Source of the DNA: Erigeron canadensis
Lineage: Eukaryota; Streptophyta; Magnoliopsida; Asterales; Asteraceae
DNA length: 64,000 nt
Assembly: GCF_010389155.1 (NCBI RefSeq)
Contig: NC_057765.1
Span: forward strand, 26,476,980 to 26,540,979
Reading direction: 5' to 3'
In this document: one piece after another, positions 10,722-21,196 of the stretch
How the letters are laid out: every line of letters starts with the position of its first letter
Position numbering within the stretch: the stretch's first letter is position 1
Translations under genes and position numbers: made by a program
The notes under the pieces: generated by a model
Seen by the model: only the letters and a program-made list of their open reading frames with translations
Told to the model about the DNA's origin: nothing
The model's database searches: none

Positions 10722-13394
10722 TTATTCATCCAAACCTATGTCAGCAGGATTTTCTGGAGGTACTTCAGAGGAGGAAGTAGGCTCTACATAGAGAGCTTCT
10801 ACCAGAGTGAGGTGATTTCCCACAGAGACAGGGATAGGGTTTTCTTCACTTGTGGGTAGAATGCTGGTTTCATTACTATGAAAGTAAGCAAAGCTGCTCA
10901 CAACATCAGGAGCACTGAATTCAACCAGCATTGAGGGTTGCCCCCAAGCATTTGAAACAATTCTTTGAGAATGAGGAATTTCGATGCGCTGAGCAGCAAT
11001 GTAGTCAGCAATACTTGAATTAGTGACAGAGGAAGAGTCACTGATAACAGGTTCAATAGAGAGGTTCTCACTGATTCTGTTAGAAGAGGAAGATGTTTCA
11101 GCAGCTGTAGGGATTTTAGGTACACATACACCTGCTGGAGCATCTTTAGTATAGAATAGAACACATTCAGAAGCAACATGTCCTCTACTGCTACAGAGAT
11201 AGCATTTATTTTCAGAGGAATGGCCTAGACTTTGAATGAGAAAATCCCTTAGTTGAGATGAAAGATCATTCACTCGCTGAGTGAGTTCATTTATTTGAGG
11301 TGATGAGGAAGAGGAAGCCTTGCTCTTTTGCTTTGACTTGGACTTATTCCTTGGTCTAAGCTTAGGAGGGGGCATTTGAGGAGCAGGGCCAAGTATGGAT
11401 TCCCCATGATGATTTTGAGGCGGCTGATGTCCTCTTATCAGGGTCCATGCTTGCTTCCCTGCAGGATGAGAAGAGGAGATACCCTGCTGAGAAAGATTCT
11501 CACGAATAGGATTTGTGGATCTGACTTGATGTTTTGGAAAGATCAACCTCATTTGCCTATGAGGTAGATACTCCTTGTTGGAAGTAGAGGAATGACAGTG
11601 CTTGGAGGGCACATGTCCTCTTTGAGGAGTAATAGACTTTGTTTGCTGATGAGGCAAATATCCTCGCTGAGGAGTTATAGGCCTTACCTGTTGATGAGGG
11701 AAGTGTCCTCGCTGAGGAGTGTCAGATCTATTCTGAAAAGGCTGTCTTCCCCTTTTTGGAGTGACATGCCTTAGATTTGATTTTGTGGGTAAGGAATGAG
11801 ATACAACATCAGCATGTACACCCTTTGTGGAAGGTACTTGCTGGTGTCTTTCATCAGCGAACCTGACCCTTCTATTTACTTGTTCTGACATAGAATTTGT
11901 ATGAGAAGGTTCAAGTTCAGAAGATTTAGCACCAGAAATTTGTTGACTGACATGATGGTCCTGCTGAGGGATACCATAGTCATATGGAGCAGCAATGGTG
12001 CTTCTTTTGAAAGGCTTAGCACCTTTTGAAGATAGAGGCTGAGGAGCAATAGGCACATACCCATCACTCGAGATATCTCCTTTGAAGGTTCTTGGAGGAG
12101 AATTTTGAACTCTCCCTTCGTGTAGCAGCATGCCAACAATAGGGAGATGGGAGAACATGTTAAAAGTACTGGTGGAAGTACTATTACTTTTAGCATTTTG
12201 AGGAGAGGGATCACTAGAAGATGCTGAAGCTTTAGTGTCCATCTCAGCATGATAGTCATTTTGTCCTTTGACAAAATACCGCTTTTTCATTTCATCTAGT
12301 GAGATGGAAGACGAACAAGGTGGAGGAATGAATACTTCAGGCTTTACATCATCTTTAAAGGAGTCAGCAATGGAGGCAGCAGCATCAAAATTGCCACCAA
12401 TTACTGCTTGTACTTGAGCAGGTACTTGTTCGCTCAAGCATTGATGATGGAATTTATAAGCCTTTGACCAGGAGGTCACAATCTTCTTTAGATTAGAAAT
12501 TTCAGCCTTGAGAGATTCATTTTCAAGTTGAAGTTTTTGAGTCATCAACTCATGAGATTGAAGTTCAACATGAACATTCTTCAATTTCATAAGTTTTTCA
12601 GATTTTTCACTCAACTCTACTCCAGCAGAGTTAAGTTTGGATTGAAGTTCAGCACGTAGACTTTCTACGAACTGAAGATCACAAGACAAAGACTCATAGA
12701 TTTTGGTCTTGTCTTGATTTGAAGAAGAGAGAAGAGAGTGTACCTTTTTAACAGTGACGTTCACCCACTGACTAGAGGAGACTTGATCCTTGGTCAGAGC
12801 ATCACTGTCAGCAAGTGCCATAAGGCACATAGCATCAACATAATCATCATCATCAGAATCATCTGAGTCAGCCCAATCATGTTCCTCAGCAATCAGTCCT
12901 TTTGCCGGGACTTTATCCTCTGTTTCAGCAACCTTGGCCTTCAGCTGATAATATTTGTTCCTATAATCATCAGCAGGTTTGGGAGGATTAGTTTTGGAGG
13001 CAGCAGGATTGGGCAAGGAGACTCTACACTCCTTCTGATAGTGGCCTTTCCTGCCACACCTCCAGCACTCTTCCTGTGATTTATCAACAGGAGATTTGAG
13101 GGGAGTAATCGTTTTTCGATTATTCCACCTTTTAGAGTATTTTCTTCCAGCAACCAGGGCAAAGCCCATGAAGTCATTAAACATTTCTTGTTTTTCTTCA
13201 TCATCCAGTTCATTAATGAGAGTCTGAATTGATGCTGGAAGATTAGAGGTACTGGCACCATCATAGAGATCGATGGGCTCAGTAGAGACAAGAGCAACAG
13301 GGTCAGAAATAGGATGAGTAGAGATGCTGACAGAAGAAGAAGAAGAGCCAGCATGCCTCTTGGCATCAGCAGAAGCTCGAATATTTTGAGCCAA
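10722..13394 (-). CDS. copia gag, long C-terminal part (890 codons)
   Basis: This stretch lies in the same frame as the N-terminal gag ORF at 14078-13410, interrupted by one TAA at 13412-13410. A CCHC zinc knuckle (CWRCGRKGHYQKEC) lies at about residues 110-123. A coiled-coil stretch near residues 260-330 and a basic His/Gln/Arg region with repeated TPQRGxxPHQQ units near 590-660 follow. A second CCHC knuckle (CYLCSSRGHVASEC) lies at about 731-744. Gag packages the element RNA in virus-like particles. Two knuckles about 600 residues apart and the total length (over 1100 residues with the N-part) are unusual for copia gag, but large gags are a Sirevirus trait. Confidence 0.85.
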   Translation of the reverse strand: MAQNIRASADAKRHAGSSSSSVSISTHPISDPVALVSTEPIDLYDGASTSNLPASIQTLINELDDEEKQEMFNDFMGFALVAGRKYSKRWNNRKTITPLKSPVDKSQEECWRCGRKGHYQKECRVSLPNPAASKTNPPKPADDYRNKYYQLKAKVAETEDKVPAKGLIAEEHDWADSDDSDDDDYVDAMCLMALADSDALTKDQVSSSQWVNVTVKKVHSLLSSSNQDKTKIYESLSCDLQFVESLRAELQSKLNSAGVELSEKSEKLMKLKNVHVELQSHELMTQKLQLENESLKAEISNLKKIVTSWSKAYKFHHQCLSEQVPAQVQAVIGGNFDAAASIADSFKDDVKPEVFIPPPCSSSISLDEMKKRYFVKGQNDYHAEMDTKASASSSDPSPQNAKSNSTSTSTFNMFSHLPIVGMLLHEGRVQNSPPRTFKGDISSDGYVPIAPQPLSSKGAKPFKRSTIAAPYDYGIPQQDHHVSQQISGAKSSELEPSHTNSMSEQVNRRVRFADERHQQVPSTKGVHADVVSHSLPTKSNLRHVTPKRGRQPFQNRSDTPQRGHFPHQQVRPITPQRGYLPHQQTKSITPQRGHVPSKHCHSSTSNKEYLPHRQMRLIFPKHQVRSTNPIRENLSQQGISSSHPAGKQAWTLIRGHQPPQNHHGESILGPAPQMPPPKLRPRNKSKSKQKSKASSSSSPQINELTQRVNDLSSQLRDFLIQSLGHSSENKCYLCSSRGHVASECVLFYTKDAPAGVCVPKIPTAAETSSSSNRISENLSIEPVISDSSSVTNSSIADYIAAQRIEIPHSQRIVSNAWGQPSMLVEFSAPDVVSSFAYFHSNETSILPTSEENPIPVSVGNHLTLVEALYVEPTSSSEVPPENPADIGLDE

Positions 13395-13409
13395 TGCTCT
13401 TTCTTCGAA

Positions 13410-14078
13410 TTAAAGAGTACCAAAAAGTTCTTCAAGATCAAAGTCTTGGATTTTCTTCGTTGTACGAAGAGTTTGTCTTAAGTTTTGCCACTTAAGAGGA
13501 AGAGAATCAATGAATTTATGACATACCTCAAAGTTATCATGGGTAATGCCAACATTTGTCATATCATTGAACAACCCTTTAAAGCGAGTGTAGGTGCTCT
13601 CAAGACTTTCATCGGGGAGGGAGAAGAAATTTTCATAAGCTCTTTTTAAATCAATTTTCTTGATTTTAATGAGGTCAGCAGAGCCTTCATAGGTGCTGAC
13701 AAGTCTATCCCATACTTCCTTTGAAGAGGGATACTTGATGACCAGTTTCATGATTTCAGTAGGAAGAGTAACTATAATCATGTTTTTTAGTCTGGCATCA
13801 AGATTTACCAGCTTTCTTTCTTCATCTGTCCATTGGACCTCTGGTTTAACCAGGTCAGTGACTATTTCAGGAGCTTCAGGTGTAGCTCCTGGAGTCCTTT
13901 GGACATACATCGGTACGTATGGACCCTCAGTTAATATGGTCATTAAATAAGGCTCCACACCAGCGATGTGAAGAAGCATTCTCTCCTTCCAAGACCCAAA
14001 ATCTTTGGGCTCGAACTTAGGAGGTGTCGACACGTAACCAAAGTCACGTGTGTTCACAAGGCTGGGAACAGAGGACAT
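13410..14078 (-). CDS. copia gag, N-terminal part
   Basis: The ATG at 14078 lies about 100 bases inside the PBS, the expected place for gag. The 222-residue product has the copia gag fold signature: FEPKDFGSWKERMLLHI near the start, IMKLVIKYPSSKEVWDRL in the middle, and the LESTYTRFKGLFNDM block. It ends with DFDLEELFGTL and a TAA. Five codons later the same frame continues as the 890-codon ORF, so the TAA splits one gag. Read-through, a point mutation or a sequencing error could each explain it. The gappy second copy does not settle the point, because it has a deleted T at this site. Confidence 0.85.
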   Translation of the reverse strand: MSSVPSLVNTRDFGYVSTPPKFEPKDFGSWKERMLLHIAGVEPYLMTILTEGPYVPMYVQRTPGATPEAPEIVTDLVKPEVQWTDEERKLVNLDARLKNMIIVTLPTEIMKLVIKYPSSKEVWDRLVSTYEGSADLIKIKKIDLKRAYENFFSLPDESLESTYTRFKGLFNDMTNVGITHDNFEVCHKFIDSLPLKWQNLRQTLRTTKKIQDFDLEELFGTL

Positions 14079-14176
14079 GGTTCTTGCTGGAAAGAAATTT
14101 AAGAGGGATTACAGAAAATTTTAAATATAAACAAAAGAAGGCAAACAGATCTTGTTCCAATGATTTAGGAACGGTA

Positions 14177-14188
14177 GCTCTGATACCA
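14177..14188 (-). other. primer binding site
   Basis: On the minus strand this reads TGGTATCAGAGC, the standard complement to the 3-prime end of plant initiator Met-tRNA used by Ty1/copia elements. It starts two bases after the LTR end. Confidence 0.92.
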
Positions 14189-14190
14189 CT

Positions 14191-14856
14191 TGATGGTCCA
14201 AGAATGCACAACTTATGTTTAATTTAGAATACAAGAAAGAAAATAAGCAAGTAAGTAAGTAACAAGAACAATGTAAAGTTCAATTGCAATACATCAATGC
14301 AAGGATAATCATATGTATCATTGATTAAACGATGAATACATGGTTGATCTTACACTTGACTTACAAGAATACAAAAGAACAAAGATAATTGCTAACTCTA
14401 GACAGAAAAGAAAAACTTAAGCAATTACAAGTGATACATGCTTTTTAGACGGCAAGACGCAATTTAACACACTGTGGCTATGTTGCTTTATATAGGGGAA
14501 GACTTAGGGCAACATAGCCTGCTTTGATTGCGACTTGATGGTGGTTGTCGATTTCTAATTGGCTCATGGTACTTGAATCATGTGCCTATTGTCTTCTATA
14601 CCAAATCGGGTAAGAGAGAGAAGGAATCCTTGCTTTGGTCCCAACATGTACACTTTCCATTCAAGGCAAATTACAGTTGGTTAACCACCATGTGACCTTT
14701 TTGTCTTTATGTAGTTTGAATATTTCCCGCCATGAGGAACTTAGGTCAGCATGCATCCCGCTGAACAAGTCTCTTCATCTGCTGATGACTTGCTAGAGAC
14801 TTGCTGACGACATGTGTCAGATTACAAGTTTCCTTCAGCAAATCCCAGACTTAACA
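14191..14856 (-). repeat. 5-prime LTR of the minus-strand copia element
   Basis: The 666-bp LTR begins TGTTAAGTCTGGG and ends GGACCATCA on the minus strand (TG...CA). Its inner end abuts the PBS. A TATA box (CCCTATATAAAGC) is present near 14484-14498. It is homologous in structure to the plus-strand LTR at 32458-33094. The right flank (CTCCC) cannot be tested for a target duplication because the other LTR is missing. Confidence 0.88.
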
Positions 14857-15055
14857 CTCCCTCTCTCGGCCGAAAACCAACCCACAAGGGTTTTGATTTT
14901 CGGTTTCTCTTAGCTAGGAAAAAGGGTTTTCGGGTTAGCTAGGTATTCGGGTTTATACAAAGGGTTGTTCGTGATCAAGTACTAGCATACATACGTTCCA
15001 AAGTTGAGTGTGCAATCGTAGAGTGGTTAATTTAAACCTTGTTCTTGTTTCAATC
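14857..15055 (+). repeat. fragment of a copia LTR
   Basis: Blocks such as GGAAAAAGGGTTTTC, the CAAAGGG..GTGATCA..TACTAGCATAC stretch and GTGTGCAATCGTAGAG match, in reverse orientation, the interior of the copia LTR at 43927-44641. The fragment is cut off at 14856 by the other element's LTR and has no ends of its own. Confidence 0.5.
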
Positions 15056-15610
15056 TCTCCATTATAAGGTACAAATTCTATACTTTGGTTAATTAATTAA
15101 ACTGCAAAGATCTTTTCTTCCGTTGTGTGCTTTGTGATTTGATGTGATAAATAGTTATATAACCCAACACTATGTTGGTGACGTGGCACTCTTTTGAGCC
15201 ATATGATATATAATTTAAAACAAAAATTTACCCACTTGTTTTTCTTGAGTACGTCACCTGTCCACTTGAGACTGTTACTGTGTGTCTGACGGTCTGGCTC
15301 TGTCTGACGCATACGGTGCACACTCAAGTATCTGTAAAATATTTTTAAAAACGTTACTCACAAAGTTATTTTATATATATATATATATCTTTGACAGTTG
15401 TTAAAAACAACTGTATAGTTTGAAAACGAGGAGAGAGAGAAAACCTTTTGTCTTTTCATTTGACCAATCATGTTCCATCACCATACCCTATATATACAAA
15501 CTCATACTCATATTCCCACTTTCACGCTTTCTTTCAACTATTCATCTTCTCTCAAATCTCTTAAAATCTCTCAAACTGTTCATCTCTTCTAAATCATATT
15601 ATCTTCTTCC
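15056..15610 (+). promoter_or_regulatory. non-coding spacer with promoter-like region before ORF3
   Basis: There is no ORF here. The stretch holds an (AT)n run near 15371-15390, a TATA-like CCCTATATATACAAA at 15487-15501 and a CT-rich leader. Before the solo LTR inserted at 15616, this leader ran directly to the ORF3 ATG (now 18429), giving a TATA-to-ATG distance of about 160 bp. That is close to the 140 bp seen in the minus-strand relative. Confidence 0.45.
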
Positions 15611-15615
15611 TTTGA
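15611..15615 (+). repeat. target site duplication TTTGA (left)
   Basis: TTTGA occurs here and at 18387-18391, exactly flanking the solo LTR. Confidence 0.88.
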
Positions 15616-18386
15616 TGTAACACCCTGCTTATAAAAATGTGGATTTCAAAATTTTTCAAAATAAAACATAACCCCGTTAAGTAAAGTGCGGAAGCGTCAT
15701 TTAAAAATCCCATTTGATCCATAACCGAATCAATAAAAACATAGTAAATGTCTTAAAAGGTGTTACCAACAATATCATCACAATAGCCCAAATGAAATCC
15801 ACAATCAACGTAAAAGACAACTGACATAATAATAGCCAAACGGCTAAATAATAAGTCTACTTAAATAAATGCAACTATGGGTAACTAAAGCCATAATCCT
15901 TAAGCTCCACAAGTAGCTACCCATCTCACCATCTATCGATCAGCTTCAAGTCCTAACCTGAGAGCACAACATTTTTCCACAAAACACAAGTGTCAGCTTA
16001 AAAGCCGAGTAAGATAACAGGTTAGTACAAAACAAGGATTGCCAATTAAAACATTTTTATAAAGAAATATATCTCACACATATGTATAGGCACAATCACA
16101 CAATTCCACGTTAACAACATCATAAGGATATTTAATTCTATAAAGTGCCTAGCAATCCTTATTATTCCACGTTACAACACAATTTCCACGTTCCACGTTA
16201 TTCACGTATAGTTATGCCATTATAGTCAACAATAAAATATTTGTGTGTAGGCGGTCATAAGACCTTGAGGAACCTCACACCCGACATGATGGGCAACCTT
16301 TCGGGGTCCATCGTCATCGTTATGGATAGGCATAACCAAATCCATGAGCAATCCGTTTCCGCACGTATAGTGGTCAATCACTCCACCTGGTCTACTCTTT
16401 CCACGATGATTGAGTCACACGGGAGGCATGTACATTTCCCCCGAGTGATCCACGTACACAAGAGTCCATTGGACTAATGTGGGTTAAGCTTAACACTTTT
16501 CCACGTTGTGCTCGAGACTTAAACACTATAAATTCCACGTTAAATCACACGTAAATTCCTCGTTACATTATTAGGGCCCTAACGTGCTTCGTGACATGGC
16601 AACTTAAATAAGTCTAGTGTACTATGTTTACAAGTCCAACAATAACCACACGTCACATTCACCATCACACATCATTATCCATATAGCATACATAATTAAT
16701 AAATTCCCAAATAACCGCCCAAGAAAATCTCATACCACACATATGCATGAGATAACTACAATAATTAAAAGGGGTTATATTAAAACTACGTTTTGTTGTG
16801 TCCCCCAGTGTGACAAAAGTAAGTTATCGTACCTTTTGGAGATTCACAAACCACAAATAAGAACAGTTTACCAAGCTTGTTATGTATTCCCGATAACCTA
16901 TAAATGATTAATAATTATAATTAAAATAAGTAAACCATGGAACGACAAACACTATTCTTCTAACTGTTGTGTCACAAAATACTAATACTATTATTTCTAC
17001 CATGCTGAAACTGTCCAGAGCAGCCCATAAAGTTAATCCATTTTTCTTTCACTTTACTAGAAACAGTAAGTATAAGACCAAACAAAACTAAAGCATCTTT
17101 TGTAGTTTTATTGCATTGAGACCTTAGACCAAATACATGTGACTACTTTATTTTTATAAATCTCAGATTTGCCGCAGAGGCTGCAGAAACTTAGATGTCA
17201 TGGACATATGAAAACAACACAAGTTATATATTACTTTTATGATTTATTTGTTGTTTCTAATATAACTACTCCATAACCAAAAATATATATTCTGCTACAA
17301 TATTACTAGACACCACATTATATATTATATATAATTAGATATAATAACAAAAGATAGTACTAGATGGTACTTGCTTTCTCTTTTCTTTGTTTCTCACGTG
17401 CTCAAGGACCAAGGATCACAAATTTATTTTCCTTTTATCTATGACTTCAAGGGAATATGACAACAATAATAATGAAATCCTATATATCTTTCATTTTTTC
17501 CCATCAATCTTGACTAGTCATATTGTTCTTATTTTATTATTGTTATATGACCAACATCAAAACAATCTATATATGTATTTGCCTTCCCATTATGTCACCT
17601 GATCACATGTACTATGACACCACATGGACAAACTCTTATTATTTATATGGGTACATAGTTCGACACATACGACTCAAAATAACAACACAGATTCTCTTTA
17701 CTATATATATTGATTATAAAAATAAGAACAATAACAAAAGATAAAACTTACTTTGATGTTGATGACTCACGAGACTTACACAGGTATATATATTTTTTTT
17801 TTGTTATTCTGCGGCTACTAAAATTCCAATGAACACACCTTTTTCTTATATCTTTTGTTCGACGGCTACACAAGCAAAACTAACCCCCCTTATTTTATTT
17901 TTTTACTACGGCTTGGTGCATAAAACTATAAGCCAAATTAAAGGCTTTTGGGTTGCCGCTTAATTTCTTCCTTAATGGCCCACCATGGCCCACGAGAACA
18001 TCTCACATATAATAAACTCAAAAGATATAATGTATAAAGTTTTGTTGACTGCATTTAGAAACTAAACTATAATGCAATTAACTCTAATCACTAACTACAA
18101 CTTATAGCAGTCCACACTTAAGCCCTCAACTACGTAACCACATTTTAAAATCACATATTACCTAACGGGAATACATACAACATAACAAGCATTTTGGTAA
18201 ACATTTATCGATATGTCACACTAAATAGGAACACATATCTCGTCCAACTAAAGGATACACATTTTAAGCTACTTAATATCCACGTAATAACTCACATAAA
18301 CCCCACATAAAGCCACTTAACGATAGGTCAACATTGACTAATGGTCAAAGTCAACGAAATGAAAAAAAAGAGTTCGGGATGTTACA
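15616..18386. mobile_element. solo LTR, Ty3/gypsy type, 2771 bp
   Basis: It starts TGTAACACCC and ends GGATGTTACA, and is flanked by TTTGA on both sides. There is no second TGTAACACCC inside and no gag or pol, so it is a single LTR left by LTR-LTR recombination. These termini are typical of plant Ty3/gypsy elements, especially chromoviruses; the lineage is inferred. Short CCACGTT motifs repeat near 16150-16220 and 16500-16560. Small ORFs inside have no recognisable content. Confidence 0.82.
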
Positions 18387-18391
18387 TTTGA
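18387..18391 (+). repeat. target site duplication TTTGA (right)
   Basis: Right partner of 15611-15615. Confidence 0.88.
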
Positions 18392-18428
18392 TCTTTACAT
18401 CTTCAAATCTCCACACTAAACTTCATAA

Positions 18429-20863
18429 ATGGCTTCATCATCTGAAACTCCATCCGTTTTCGCCGCCACTGAACAAACTCCGAAATCCTATCTAAATTCT
18501 TCTACTTATTCTCCCTCTTCTAATATCGTTAAATCTTCTAAAATCTCCTTTGCTGCATCAGAGATGGTTGTTAAACCTAATAACCATCTCGGCTTGTCTG
18601 ACGTACCAAAAGGTACAAAAGGTACAAAAGGATATAAGCCTATGCTGGATTTCATCCATGCTTCCCCTGCCAGTTACTGTATAATGGCAGATCCGGAGAA
18701 GATTTATGTTCATCTTCTTCGAGAGTTCTGGTGGACATGTAGTTATGATGAGTCCACCCAGTCTATCCCTGGCACTGTTCGAGAAGGAACGAAGACCATT
18801 ACCATCACTCCAGCATCATTATGTCAAACTCTTCGCTTCCCACAAGAGAATAATGATAATACATTTGTGGAAGTTGCTGGAGATGATGAATGGAAGGCAT
18901 GGTTGCCTTCAATCGGGTATAATCATAACCTGAGGAACCCTCCGGCGATCCCAAGAAATCCCTTGAAACAAAATCTCCCTGGGATCAGGAGAGTTCTATT
19001 TACTCATGTGATCCAGTGTATGGGTGGAAACTTTGGATCTTATAATCAGGCGTCTTCAACTTCGATGCCTATTATCCACGCTCTTGCTGAAGGAAGATTT
19101 GTGGATTATGCCTTGATGATCTTCAATGATATGAAGCACAAGATCACTCTGAACAACAGATCTCACACAGTGCCTTTTGTGAGAATTTTCTCTCTTGTCT
19201 TCAAAGAGGTGCTGGGTGATGAATATAACTTGCCACATGCTGCCACAATTCAAGTAGCAAGGGTAGGCAGCAATATCTATAAGCAACCTGCTGAACATTT
19301 GGTTGCTCGCCTCACTGTACATATGAAAGAGGTACTCTTCTCTCTAAACTCTTCTTTATACCCTAAAGACAGCGACTGGGAGGTAGCACTTCTTTCTGAT
19401 GAAGTGGCTGATACGGTCGCTGTGGACGCTGAAATGCCTTTTGAGGCTGGTTCGCTGATAAACCCCCCAACGACCTCTAAAGCCTCTAAAAAGACCAAAA
19501 GTAATCCTAAGGCAACGTCCCCAATACAAAATCTACAATCTTCACCCTCCGCTGACGTCCCAAAATGTAAGCGGAGTGTATCAAAGGGCAAACCCAAGGT
19601 TAGGACGTCCTCAACGCCCAAGGACATTAGTACCCCAACCATCCCAACAGACTGTTGATGAGTTAAACGGGAACAACAAGCAACCACCTCAAACTTCTTT
19701 AGGAGAGGTTGGTGAAGATATTGGGTCACCCCAACCCACTAGAGGTCAGAGTCCAAATCCACCCCCAAATACTTCCTCTTCTTCTTATATACCCTCTGAG
19801 TCGTTGACAGCAGCCAGATCACAGGTGATGCTAGAGTCAACACCTTCTACGACTGATGATATCCCAGTAGAACAACACACTGAGGTTGAGGCACCCGGTT
19901 CCCTTTCCCCATCACAAATAAATGTCTAGGAAACTTTTGTGCAGGGACCGAGACTAACATTTTTGCAGATCTTGAGATGGAGGATGACAATGGCAGCGAG
20001 TTTGATCCACAAGATTCACATGTTGAAGTTACACTCGCTGCCGCTGAAGAAAGTGAAGAGGAAGTTATTGTTGGTAATTTCCTGGATAATGAGTTGGGTT
20101 ATGTTATCATGGCCTCTTCTCCCAAGCATGATGAAGAGCTCCCTATCTTTTAGGCTGTCCTCCTCCCAGCTTCTCTCCAAGGCCTACAGCTGAATTTGAT
20201 CAAGTAGGTCACTATGGGGATTTCCAAAGTGATGTTTCTAAAGATGAGCTGACAAGAAGAATGGACTTGTGCTCCAATCAAAGGATTAGGCCAGGTGCCT
20301 ATGCTGAAACTGAAGAAGTTGATGATGACATTATTATGGAAGTGCCTCCTTTTCATCATCCAGACTTCTTCAAGATACCATGTGCCAGGTATCCTGTCTC
20401 GCTGAAGTCTCTTCAGGTTCCTCTAGCTGATGAGGAACTTCAGACAGCCTTCACTGCTGTCCAAGTACCTAGACTTGATTATGTAGAGACATGCCAACTG
20501 CATGAACTTTTGAGGAGAGTGCAAATTTGTCAAAGCCAGGGAAACAGACAAGGCTATTTATATGGGTGGTTGGTTGATCAAGTGGCAAATGTGCACAAGG
20601 AAATACACTTAAAACTCAAGGATGTGGTTGCTGGAAATGATACTATTATTGATGAGCTTGCTGAGCAAAAGGATGCCATCTTTCAAATTACAAAGGCTCA
20701 GCATGCTCAAACTCTCTCATGAGCGCCTCCTTCATCGAAATCAAAACTTACTTGATGCCAACATGAAAAGGGTCAGTGTTTCTAACTCTTCCATTTCTGC
20801 CTCGCTTGATAACTTAAAAGAACAACTTTCCAAATCATCGATGGCAAATGAAACGCCTCGTCT
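18429..20863 (+). pseudogene. ORF3, 5-prime part, of the plus-strand Sirevirus-like element
   Basis: The ATG at 18429 (MASSSET) matches the start of the minus-strand ORF3. The first 409 codons are open: GYKPMLDFIHASP, then VHLLREFWWTC, TITITPASLCQTLRFP, HVIQCMGGNFGSYNQ and RSHTVPFVRIFSLVF. A frameshift near 19640 moves the reading into 19576-19929 (PPQTSLGEVGED). A TAG at 19927 and further breaks follow, then 20261-20722 is open again (EVDDDIIMEVPPFHH). Function is unknown. A nested element at 20869 splits the gene; its second half resumes at 30705. The Ser/Pro/Lys-rich linker after residue 350 resembles the other two ORF3 copies. Confidence 0.72.
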
Positions 20864-20868
20864 CTTAT
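20864..20868 (+). repeat. target site duplication CTTAT (left)
   Basis: CTTAT here and at 30700-30704 flanks the nested LTR element perfectly. Confidence 0.95.
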
Positions 20869-21157
20869 TGTAAAAACTTTAAATGATTCATGTTTTGATG
20901 CGGAAGTTAGATGTTCAACAATGGTAGAATGTGTGTGTTAGTGTGTGTTCTTGAGAGAAAAAGATGTGTGTATAGAATGATCTGATCATATTCAATATGT
21001 AAAATGTGAGAAATGAGTTATCAGGTTACAAGGAAGAAAGGTTTGAGAGGTATTTATACTCTAAGGAAACTTACAAAAGCTCCCCCTCAACCTTACAATA
21101 AGTACATAAACATACAATGTTTTTAACTACAACTAAGCACTATTTATATTTCTAACA
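20869..21157 (-). repeat. 3-prime LTR of nested element
   Basis: 289 bp. On the minus strand it starts TGTTAGAAATATAAATAG. It contains a TATA-like AGTATAAATACC near 21050. Its partner is 30412-30699. Confidence 0.95.
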
Positions 21158-21175
21158 TTTTCCCCCTTAGTGCTT
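21158..21175 (-). other. polypurine tract of nested element
   Basis: On the minus strand AAGGGGGAAAA directly precedes the TGTTAG start of the LTR, the usual plus-strand primer position. Confidence 0.85.
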
Positions 21176-21196
21176 GGTTATGAGCTTGGTTTTCCA

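Larger units (their letters stand above)
2832..14856 (-). mobile_element. Sirevirus-like Ty1/copia element, left end lost in gap
   Basis: In minus-strand order this element has a 5-prime LTR (14191-14856), a Met-tRNA-type primer binding site, gag (14078-10722), pol as protease-integrase-RT-RNase H (10698-7275), a structured spacer (7274-6325), and an extra 3-prime ORF (6324-2832). Integrase before RT defines Ty1/copia. A long extra ORF behind pol and palindromic spacer repeats are Sirevirus-like. The 3-prime LTR is not in the assembled sequence and presumably lies in the gap. The coding regions hold one stop and several frameshifts, so it is not functional as read, although some of these may be sequencing errors. 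Confidence 0.88.
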
